Source: Nitrospira sp. SB0662_bin_26 (GTDB lineage: Bacteria; Nitrospirota; Nitrospiria; Nitrospirales; UBA8639). From it: a DNA stretch of 58,980 nucleotides. Positions 52,474 through 58,980 of the stretch are shown here, in pieces. The position numbers and the translations under genes are program-made. Position 1 is the stretch's first letter. Every line of letters starts with the position of its first letter. Location: positions 1 to 58,980 of the forward strand of contig VXOF01000039.1 of assembly GCA_009840285.1 (NCBI GenBank), given 5' to 3'. Under the pieces are notes generated by a model. The model searched no databases. It worked only from the letters and a program-made list of their open reading frames with translations, and had not been told where the DNA came from.

Positions 52474-54015
52474 ATGCAGACCACCTTGCACTCCTGGCGG
52501 CATTCCCTGCAATCGTTCGGGCACCCGCGTGTCATCACCATGTTGTTTCTCGGCTTCTCGGCTGGACTTCCTCTTCTATTGATTTTTTCCTCGCTTTCAT
52601 TGTGGCTTCGTGAAGCCGGAGTCGAACGGGCAACCGTGACCTTCTTCAGTTGGGCCGCCTTGGGCTACTCGTTCAAATTCGTCTGGGCGCCACTCGTGGA
52701 TGCCTTACCCGTGCCTCTCCTGACCCGGAGATTGGGGCGGCGGCGCGGGTGGATGCTGTTGGCGCAAGGCTCCATCATTGCGGCGATTGCCGGTATGACC
52801 TTGACCGATCCTGCCGGAGGACACCTGACCCTGATGGCGTTGGCCGCCGTGCTGCTGGGTTTTTCATCCGCCACACAGGACATCGTCATCGACGCTTATC
52901 GCATTGAATCCGCCGACGTCTCACTCCAGGCCTTGATGTCGTCCACGTACATCGCGGGGTATCGTATCGGCATGCTGGTATCGGGAGCCGGAGCGTTGTT
53001 CCTAGCCAGTGCCTTCGGTTCGGCCAAGGGCGCCTATGACTATCAAGCCTGGCAGTCGGCCTATCTCATCATGGCCGCGACCATGTCGGTGGGCGTCCTC
53101 ACGACGCTGGTCATTGCCGAACCACCCACCCGCGCAATTCGCATCCCTTCGCGGTCGACCGGAGACTATGCGGGATTTCTGTTCATGTTTATCGCGGCAG
53201 TCACCGGATTCATCATGGTCTTCTATTATTCGGCGGGACTGGCGGCTGAGCTGAGCCGCACGCTGGCCGGCGTGCTCGGCGCCAAAGCCGGCGCGAGGCT
53301 TTTGGTCGAGGCCTTGCGACTGGCTGCCGGCGTGGCAACGGCGTGGTTGATCGCAACATTCACGATTCGTAGCGGGGTCGTCAGCCGGGATATGATGCAG
53401 GATACCTACATCACTCCGCTGAAAGACTTCTTCAGGCGCTATGGACTGAAATCCGCCTTGCTGCTCTTGGTGCTGGTCGGGGTGTACCGCATTTCCGACA
53501 TTGTGCTGGGTGTCATCGCCAACGTGTTCTACCAGGACGTGGGATTCACCAAGCCGGAAATTGCCGGTGTCGTAAAAACCTTCGGACTCTTCATGACCAT
53601 TGTCGGTGGGTTTCTGGGCGGTCTCCTGTCCGTCCGATACGGCGTCGTCCGTATTCTCCTCCTCGGGGCCCTGTTGTCCGCCGCCACCAACCTGCTGTTT
53701 ATCGCGTTGGCCGCAGTGGGCCACGACCTGAGCATGCTCTATCTGGTGATCTCTGTCGATAACCTGTCGGCTGGATTGGCCAGCGCGGCTTTTGTTGCCT
53801 TTCTTTCCAGCCTCACCAACATCCGCTTCACCGCCATGCAATATGCCATCTTCAGCTCGCTTATGACCCTATTTCCCAAAATCCTGGGGGGCTATTCAGG
53901 CACCATCGTGGACAGCCTGGGCTATCCATATTTTTTCATGCTGACCGCGTTGCTGGGGTTGCCCGTGCTCATCCTTGTTTGGCAAGCACGAAACTATTTG
54001 GACCCGCCCACCTGA
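52474..54015 (+). CDS. ampG: AmpG-like MFS transporter
   Basis: A 513-aa, about 12-14-span membrane protein. GLPLLLIFSSLSLWLREAGV, YSFKFVWAPLVDALP and RRRGWMLLAQ in the first third are AmpG hallmarks, along with QDIVIDAYRIE. AmpG imports anhydro-muropeptides for cell-wall recycling. An internal loop near 240-310 (ELSRTLAGVLGAKAGARLLV) is longer than usual. No other recycling gene is adjacent. Confidence 0.85.
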   Translation: MQTTLHSWRHSLQSFGHPRVITMLFLGFSAGLPLLLIFSSLSLWLREAGVERATVTFFSWAALGYSFKFVWAPLVDALPVPLLTRRLGRRRGWMLLAQGSIIAAIAGMTLTDPAGGHLTLMALAAVLLGFSSATQDIVIDAYRIESADVSLQALMSSTYIAGYRIGMLVSGAGALFLASAFGSAKGAYDYQAWQSAYLIMAATMSVGVLTTLVIAEPPTRAIRIPSRSTGDYAGFLFMFIAAVTGFIMVFYYSAGLAAELSRTLAGVLGAKAGARLLVEALRLAAGVATAWLIATFTIRSGVVSRDMMQDTYITPLKDFFRRYGLKSALLLLVLVGVYRISDIVLGVIANVFYQDVGFTKPEIAGVVKTFGLFMTIVGGFLGGLLSVRYGVVRILLLGALLSAATNLLFIALAAVGHDLSMLYLVISVDNLSAGLASAAFVAFLSSLTNIRFTAMQYAIFSSLMTLFPKILGGYSGTIVDSLGYPYFFMLTALLGLPVLILVWQARNYLDPPT

Positions 54016-54056
54016 ACAAACCGGTTGTCACTGTTCATTGGGATAGACCATCCCTC

Positions 54057-54857
54057 TTACGCTTCTTCGGAAACGGGATTGACAAGCTTTCCGATTCGTT
54101 CGATTTCAATGGTGACCCGGTCTCCTTTTTTGAGAAAGACCGGCGGGTTCCGTGCAAACCCCACGCCTTGCGGGGTCCCCGTCAGGATAACCGTTCCCGG
54201 CAACAACGTCGTCCCTTCACTCAAAAAGCTGATTAGTGAGGGGACGTCGAAAATCATGTCCGCGGTGGTCGAATCCTGCATAATTTCCTCATTGAGCGTA
54301 GTTCTGATCTTGAGGCCATTGGGATCCGGAATTTCGTCAGAGGTGATCAGGCAGGGTCCGAGCGGACAGAACGTGTCGAAGGACTTTCCCCGGCACCACT
54401 GCTTGCCCCCACCTTCTTTTTGCCAGCGACGCGCGCTGACGTCATTGGCGCAGGTATACCCCAGCACATGGGCGAGGGCCAGGTGTCGTTCAATGTTCTT
54501 CCCGGGCTTTCCGATGACCACTGCCAACTCGCCTTCGCAATCGACTTGTCCCGGAGCGACTTTGGGAATGACGATGGGATCGCCGGGATGGGTCAGCGCA
54601 TTCACCGCCTTGATGAACAGCACGGGGTTTTCGGGAATACTGGCGCCTGTTTCTGCCGCATGCTGTCGGTAATTGAGCCCCACACAAAGAATATTCCGAG
54701 GTTCAACCGGAGCGAGGAGCGTTCCAATGGCAACCACCTCGTCAGTGACCCGGTGCGTCCCAAAGATCGTACCTTCGATAAGTCGAGCCGATCCCTCGTC
54801 CACCCACTCACCGTAGTGAACGGCGCCTGCGCTATCCTCAAACCGGACGATTTTCAT
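54057..54857 (-). CDS. Fumarylacetoacetate hydrolase-family protein
   Basis: A 266-aa member of the FAH superfamily. Metal-ligand and loop motifs are visible: VDCEGELAVVIGKPGKN (Glu-x-Glu), CANDVSARRWQ, KSFDTFCPLGP, and TVILTGTPQGVGFAR. Members hydrolyse fumarylacetoacetate-type diketones or decarboxylate oxaloacetate-like acids; the exact substrate is unclear. It stands alone, convergent with ampG. Confidence 0.87.
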   Translation of the reverse strand: MKIVRFEDSAGAVHYGEWVDEGSARLIEGTIFGTHRVTDEVVAIGTLLAPVEPRNILCVGLNYRQHAAETGASIPENPVLFIKAVNALTHPGDPIVIPKVAPGQVDCEGELAVVIGKPGKNIERHLALAHVLGYTCANDVSARRWQKEGGGKQWCRGKSFDTFCPLGPCLITSDEIPDPNGLKIRTTLNEEIMQDSTTADMIFDVPSLISFLSEGTTLLPGTVILTGTPQGVGFARNPPVFLKKGDRVTIEIERIGKLVNPVSEEA

Positions 54858-54999
54858 TCAGCTTCTGTAGTGGACGTGGTCACGACGATTTCAGATGCGT
54901 TGGCCTACCTGTTCAATTCATGGCACAATTGCCTTGCTGAAATAAAGAGTATAGCATGCTCTTCAGAGAGAATCTTTAGGCACGCCTGACGTTGCACGC

Positions 55000-55722
55000 A
55001 TGCCTTTTACACGATCCCGTGACAGTACCGATATGGATGATCTCGCTCTTCTGAAAACCGTTCCTCTTCTCTCCTTTCTTCCCGATGATACACTCGAAGA
55101 CATCAGGACCAAGCTGGTCGAGCAGCAGTATGAGAAAGGCGAGTTCATTTTTCGGGAAGGCGAAAAGGCCGAATGGTTTTATTTCCTGAAACAGGGAGCG
55201 ATCAAATGTTTGAAATACGCGCCCCAAGGGGATGAACTGATTCTCAAGATCCTGCTGCCCGGGGAGATGTTCTGCTGCGAATCGGTCACCTTTGAGGGAG
55301 ATACGGTCCATCCCGGCAATGCGCAGTCCATGGGGCCAACCACCGTTCTGAAACTCAACCGTTCGATTTATTTCGAATGCCTCCGCGAACACCCGCCCGT
55401 GACGATGCAAGTCATCAGTTACCTGGGGAACCGCCTCAAGGAATCGCAGGACCTCGCCAAGAGCCTTGCCCTCGATACGGCCGAGACCCGGGTAGCGGCG
55501 TTATTGCTGCGACTGGCCGAGAAACTCGGTGAGAAGGAACCTGAAGGCGTCTACATCGGCATCCAACTCATGCGTCAGGAAATTGCACATATGATCGCCA
55601 TCACTGAAGAGACCACTGTGCGCATTTTGACCCGCATGAAAGAACAGGGCATTCTCTCTGCCCAGTCCGGCAAAAAATTGGTCATTTCCGACATGGACGC
55701 TTTGAGAAAACTGGCTTCTTGA
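55000..55722 (+). CDS. Crp/Fnr-family transcription regulator
   Basis: A 240-aa regulator with an N-terminal cyclic-nucleotide-binding-fold domain (about 15-140; YEKGEFIFREGEKAEWFYFL) and a C-terminal Crp HTH (LMRQEIAHMIAITEETTVRI). The recognition-helix pattern EETTVR keeps the Glu and Arg of FNR/CRP. There is no N-terminal cysteine cluster, so oxygen sensing through 4Fe-4S is unlikely; NO-responsive (NnrR/DNR-like) sensing is possible. ATG 55033 is an alternative start. A perfect FNR-type site and nirK follow directly. Confidence 0.88.
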   Translation: MPFTRSRDSTDMDDLALLKTVPLLSFLPDDTLEDIRTKLVEQQYEKGEFIFREGEKAEWFYFLKQGAIKCLKYAPQGDELILKILLPGEMFCCESVTFEGDTVHPGNAQSMGPTTVLKLNRSIYFECLREHPPVTMQVISYLGNRLKESQDLAKSLALDTAETRVAALLLRLAEKLGEKEPEGVYIGIQLMRQEIAHMIAITEETTVRILTRMKEQGILSAQSGKKLVISDMDALRKLAS

Positions 55723-55783
55723 ATGCCTGAGATTTTCTTAAGCTCCATCCTCTCTTCATCTCCTGATTTCTTCCTGCAAAAAG

Positions 55784-55797
55784 TTGATCCATATCAA
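55784..55797. promoter_or_regulatory. Perfect FNR/DNR-type palindrome upstream of nirK
   Basis: TTGATCCATATCAA matches the FNR-family consensus TTGAT-N4-ATCAA at every defined position. It lies between the Crp/Fnr gene and nirK, 160 bp before the nirK ATG. A weak ATTGTT/TACCAT -10 about 30 bp on would place the site near -42 to -47, as for class II activation. The TTTTTTT after it could alternatively make an AT-rich terminator for the regulator gene. Confidence 0.75.
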
Positions 55798-55956
55798 TTT
55801 TTTTCACCGGCAAAACTGCCATTGTTACCATCCGCTCCGGGTGGATGCGCCGTCCTTTGCCTTCCGTTGTTGCAGCGCGAGGCATTCATCTCGAAAGCGG
55901 GAAAGATGAATTCATAAGGTAGACCCCATTATTCATCACGTGAAGGAGGTTGTCAG

Positions 55957-56958
55957 ATGCAGCAGGAGTTTTCTCGCAAAGCAAAGATTCGTAGCGCATG
56001 GATCGTTGCCCTGTGCCTGGCCGGCTGTCCGGTCCTGGCGTCCGCGGAAACCATCAAGGCCCAACTTTCGACGGCACCGAACGTTCCTCCCCCCATTACC
56101 CGTACCAAGCCGGCAACGGTCGTGGTCAACATGGAAGCGAAGGAATACGTCGGCACGATCGCCGAAGGGAAGCAATATAAATTCTGGAGTTTCAACGGCA
56201 CGGTGCCCGGTCCCATGATCCGGGTTCGGGTGGGCGATACCGTGCAAATCCATTTGACCAACAGCAAGGACAGCAGCGAAAGTCACAATATCGACTTCCA
56301 CGCCGTCAACGGGCCGGGTGGCGGCGCCGTAAAACTGAATACCGAACCCGGAGAAAAGACCGGCCTGAGTTTCAAGGCGATCAATCCCGGGCTCTACGTG
56401 TACCATTGCGCCACCGCATCGCCGTCGATTCCGGCACACATTGCCAACGGGATGTACGGCATGGTCCTGGTGGAACCGGAGGGCGGCCTGCCTCCCGTGG
56501 ACAAGGAATTCTATCTCCTCCAGAGCGATTTCTACACCAAGGAGGGCAAGGGCGGCGTCCTGGAATACGATGAGGAAAAAGGGTTGGCCGAACACCCCAC
56601 CTACGTAGTCTTTAACGGGATGAAGGGTTCTCTGCTGAAGAATCCGCTCAAGGCCAAAGTCGGGGACAAAATTCGGATTTTTTTCGGCAATGCCGGTCCA
56701 AACCTGGTGTCGTCGTGGCACATCATCGGGGAAATCTTCGACAAGGTCTGGTCGGAAGGTTCGCTCACGACTCCACCCCTGGAAAACGTGCAGACCACAC
56801 TGGTGCCGGCTGCGGGATCTTCCGTCGTGGAATTTACCGTCGAAGTCCCGGGCACGTATATCTCGGTGGACCATTCGATCTTTCGCATCGCGAAAGGCGC
56901 ATTGGGTCTGCTGAAGGTGGAAGGGAAAAAGAACCCCGACATCTACAAGGGCATGTAA
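55957..56958 (+). CDS. nirK: Copper-containing nitrite reductase (NO-forming)
   Basis: A 333-aa periplasmic two-cupredoxin enzyme that reduces nitrite to nitric oxide. A signal peptide ends near VLASA. All copper ligands are present: type 1 His110, Cys151, His161, Met166; type 2 His115, His150, His306 (SHNIDFHAV; YHCATASPSIPAHIANGM; VDHSIFR). The catalytic Asp113 and His255 are also present. AAGGAGG precedes the ATG. The FNR-type site and the upstream Crp/Fnr gene suggest control by nitrogen oxide or redox state. In nitrite oxidisers NirK may act in nitrogen-oxide balance rather than full denitrification. Confidence 0.94.
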   Translation: MQQEFSRKAKIRSAWIVALCLAGCPVLASAETIKAQLSTAPNVPPPITRTKPATVVVNMEAKEYVGTIAEGKQYKFWSFNGTVPGPMIRVRVGDTVQIHLTNSKDSSESHNIDFHAVNGPGGGAVKLNTEPGEKTGLSFKAINPGLYVYHCATASPSIPAHIANGMYGMVLVEPEGGLPPVDKEFYLLQSDFYTKEGKGGVLEYDEEKGLAEHPTYVVFNGMKGSLLKNPLKAKVGDKIRIFFGNAGPNLVSSWHIIGEIFDKVWSEGSLTTPPLENVQTTLVPAAGSSVVEFTVEVPGTYISVDHSIFRIAKGALGLLKVEGKKNPDIYKGM

Positions 56959-57149
56959 TAGGCCGGTCCGAGAGCAGTTAAGAACTGCCAAGCGGGACAG
57001 ATTGGAAGTAATTTTTATGCAATAAGAGGGTTATTTCGGGGCCATACATCATCTCCGCCCCATCCCGGTCACACGCAACCCCCTATATAATCAGGCGAGG
57101 GCCATTCTCCTCCGGTCCTCGCCGACCGGGTTTCTCCAGACAGGTTGGA

Positions 57150-57190
57150 CTAGCCCTTCGACTACGCTCAGGACAGACGTAGCGTAAGCC
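57150..57190. repeat. Dispersed repeat, family D
   Basis: AGCCCTTCGACTACGCTCAG, then GACAGACGTAGCGTAAGCC. Similar to the core at 18499-18520 and, in reverse, 25240-25305. It lies between convergent nirK and def. Further left, GGCGAGG and CCTCGCC (57093-57122) may form a weak transcript-end hairpin. Confidence 0.65.
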
Positions 57191-57200
57191 AATCACTCCT

Positions 57201-57734
57201 TTAGCTCTTCCAGAATTGTTCATATTCGCGCAAGTGCGTGAGGGTTTTCAGATCCGGCAATCGATCCAGGAAGACCTTGCCATTCAAATGATCCACTTCA
57301 TGCTGGATCACACGGGCGAAAAATCCTTCGGCGTCCAATTGTACGGCTTGGCCTCGACGGTCCAGACCACTGACGCTCAGTTTCGTCCAACGTGGCACAA
57401 GCCCGCGTAAGTCCGGCACGCTCAAACATCCTTCCCACCCCTCTTCCGTAGTCTCCGCATGATCCGTGATCGTGGGGTTGAGCAATACCGTGAGTGGAAC
57501 AGGCTCTTGGTTCGGATAACGCGGATTTTCCGGCGAGACTTCGATGACGATGATCTGCTTTGGTACGTGAACTTGCGGTGCGGCAATTCCCACGCCATGA
57601 GCATCCCGCATGGTTTCGACCATGTCGTCAATGAGTCGCTGGATTTTCTGCGAGTGCAACTCTTCCGTAGAAACCGGCTCCGTCCCTCGTCGAATTGCCG
57701 GGTGCCCCAACCTGGTTATTTTTAATAGCGACAC
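57201..57734 (-). CDS. def: Peptide deformylase
   Basis: Removes the N-formyl group from nascent proteins. All three signatures are intact: GVGIAAPQV, EGCLSVP (zinc Cys) and QHEVDHLNG (zinc His). I use the GTG at 57734 (177 aa), with GGGAG about 8 bases upstream; the frame is open to 57896 but the extra 54 residues look non-native. It is divergent from trpE. Confidence 0.95.
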   Translation of the reverse strand: MSLLKITRLGHPAIRRGTEPVSTEELHSQKIQRLIDDMVETMRDAHGVGIAAPQVHVPKQIIVIEVSPENPRYPNQEPVPLTVLLNPTITDHAETTEEGWEGCLSVPDLRGLVPRWTKLSVSGLDRRGQAVQLDAEGFFARVIQHEVDHLNGKVFLDRLPDLKTLTHLREYEQFWKS

Positions 57735-57911
57735 GATCCATTCTCCCTTCTTCCAAGACTCTCCGAGTCCCTTGCTTTCATTCTGTAATGCGAACATTTC
57801 CCTGTCAAAGCATGTAGAGAGGGCTACCTTGCATAGCCATGAAGACAAAAAAACAGCCTGCCCGCTACGCTTCATTGACTTAATTTGAAACTGCATGATA
57901 CCGTGCCGACC

Positions 57912-58934
57912 ATGAAAAAGCCTTGTTATTCAATAAGTTTTGACCGCTTCCGCCAATTGGCCCGAATGGGGAACCTGGTACCGGTGTATCGTGAAATCCT
58001 GGCTGATCGGGAAACGCCAGTCAGCGCATTTTCGAAAATCAATTCCGGCGACACGGCTTTCCTGTTTGAAAGTATCGAAGGCGGCGAGAGCTGGGCCCGG
58101 TATTCCTTTCTTGGCAGCGGAGCCACACAAGTGCTGTGGGAAAAGGACGGCATCCTCTACGTCCAAAAAGGGCGGAAAACCGAAACCCTTCCCTTAGGAG
58201 ACAATCCGTTAGACCATATCCGGACGATCCTGTCGGAGTTTCAACCGGTGCACGTGCCCGACCTCCCGCGCTTTGTCGGCGGAGCTGTCGGCTATCTTGG
58301 GTATGACGTGGTGCGATTTTTTGAACCGATCCCCGAGTATCCCAAGGATTCGGCCCGGCTACCTCTATTCGCCTTCTTCGTCACGGATACGCTTTTGATC
58401 TTCGACAACGTGCGACATACGATCAAAGTTGTGGCCAATGCGCATATTGCCTCCTCGAAGAAATCGGACGTCAGGTCCGCCTACGTGGATGCGACGACCC
58501 GCATCGAAAAAATGATCGCGAAGCTCAAGACATCCTTGCGGTCCCGTCCTGCAACCGCGCGCAAGCACGTTCCCCGCTTCACCTCCAATATGACCCAGCC
58601 CACCTTTGAAAAGATGGTGATGCGGACCAAGGAGTATATTCAGGCCGGCGATATCGTGCAGGCAGTGGTCTCCCAAAGATGGCAAACCAGGATTCGGAGG
58701 TCGCCCTTGGAAATCTATCGCGCATTGCGGGTGATCAATCCGTCACCATACATGTTCTATCTCCGGGTAGCGGGAGTTGAATTGGTCGGATCCTCACCGG
58801 AAATCCTGGTCCGATGTGAAGAGGGCCAGGTCGTCGTCCGACCGATCGCCGGAACCCGAAAACGCGGGGATACGGTTGCGGAAGACCAGGCGCTGGCCGA
58901 TGAACTGTTGGCCGATACAAAGGAACGCGCCTAA
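57912..58934 (+). CDS. trpE: Anthranilate synthase component I, interrupted by an in-frame stop
   Basis: Converts chorismate plus ammonia to anthranilate, the first tryptophan-specific step. The ATG at 57912 begins MKKPCYSISFDRFRQLARMG. The N-terminal domain and much of the chorismate-binding domain are present: GAVGYLGYDVVRFFE, GDIVQAVVSQRWQ, NPSPYMFYLR, GSSPEILVR and RPIAGTRKRG. The frame hits TAA at 58932-58934 (ERA-stop), exactly where family members have ERAEHVMLVDLGRND; beyond the stop the same frame continues HVMLVALGRNDVGSV. So the gene is intact apart from one nonsense codon, or there is a sequence error near the window edge. No Shine-Dalgarno is obvious. Confidence 0.88.
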   Translation: MKKPCYSISFDRFRQLARMGNLVPVYREILADRETPVSAFSKINSGDTAFLFESIEGGESWARYSFLGSGATQVLWEKDGILYVQKGRKTETLPLGDNPLDHIRTILSEFQPVHVPDLPRFVGGAVGYLGYDVVRFFEPIPEYPKDSARLPLFAFFVTDTLLIFDNVRHTIKVVANAHIASSKKSDVRSAYVDATTRIEKMIAKLKTSLRSRPATARKHVPRFTSNMTQPTFEKMVMRTKEYIQAGDIVQAVVSQRWQTRIRRSPLEIYRALRVINPSPYMFYLRVAGVELVGSSPEILVRCEEGQVVVRPIAGTRKRGDTVAEDQALADELLADTKERA

Positions 58935-58980
58935 CACGTCATGCTCGTTGCTCTGGGACGGAACGACGTCGGCAGCGTAG

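Noticed and set aside
53002-53841. 279-codon ORF antisense to ampG
   Set aside because: Low-complexity Gly/Gln/His-rich translation typical of antisense shadows; the ampG frame is clearly coding.
55936-56991. 351-codon ORF antisense to nirK
   Set aside because: The opposite frame encodes complete NirK with all copper ligands; the antisense frame has shadow-type composition.
1-58980. CRISPR array or cas genes
   Set aside because: The recurring repeats are scattered singly or in pairs through gaps, not in regular repeat-spacer order, and no cas gene is present.

Overview
The window is a chromosomal segment of a moderately GC-rich Gram-negative bacterium. Lipobox proteins, signal peptides, an outer-membrane-type serine protease and a complete copper nitrite reductase (NirK) show the cell type. 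NirK beside a Crp/Fnr regulator, a NarK-type nitrate/nitrite transporter, an RpoH-like sigma factor next to groESL, and many dispersed palindromic repeats together resemble Nitrospirota (Nitrospira-like nitrite oxidisers). That placement is inference: no rRNA or other taxonomic marker is present.

Layout. 1-1802: pyrimidine operon pyrR-pyrB-pyrC (minus strand) with a promoter, a PyrR-binding loop and an attenuator terminator in its leader. 1824-7911: an unknown methyltransferase-like protein, a lipoprotein/autotransporter-like subtilase, and proA. 8095-12641: tRNA-Phe, then an AT-rich accessory stretch with a TrlF-type PHP/ATPase and an orphan RelB-like antitoxin followed by a 15-codon toxin remnant. 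12837-18462: purB-purS-purQ, mazEF, and ribBA-ribH-nusB. 18803-23690: NarK-type transporter, RpoH-like sigma factor, groES-groEL and a terminator. 23764-25978: a toxin-antitoxin-rich patch (58-codon ORF, duplicated Phd-type antitoxin around a membrane protein, vapBC). 26182-32475: YbdK-type ligase, secreted metallo-beta-lactamase-fold protein, secreted eight-cysteine protein, queG, mutS2. 32414-34362: pentapeptide-repeat membrane protein and an Mrr-type endonuclease. 34678-35614: nickel/cobalt transporter-like protein and a small acidic secreted protein.

36051-41050 is the most unusual part. A 407-codon gene of unknown function is followed by a compositionally different 2.9-kb island with three tightly packed unknown genes, the last an MBL-fold hydrolase. 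The island ends in a diverged second copy of the last 172 bp of the 407-codon gene. This is my best candidate for an undescribed mobile, possibly defence-related, module.

41590-58980: CNNM/CorC-like protein, ligA, a MoxR-type AAA+ ATPase paired with a 629-aa unknown, a TbpB-like lipoprotein, two related coiled-coil lipoproteins (one with LysM), a DUF3365 haem protein, a PRMT-like methyltransferase, an AmpG-like MFS protein, a fumarylacetoacetase-family enzyme, a Crp/Fnr regulator, a perfect FNR-type palindrome, nirK, def, and trpE interrupted by an in-frame stop near the window edge.

Most housekeeping genes sit in short co-oriented operons with 4-bp overlaps. Accessory genes lie in gaps rich in repeats. 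All function calls come from motif recognition by eye; no database search was possible.
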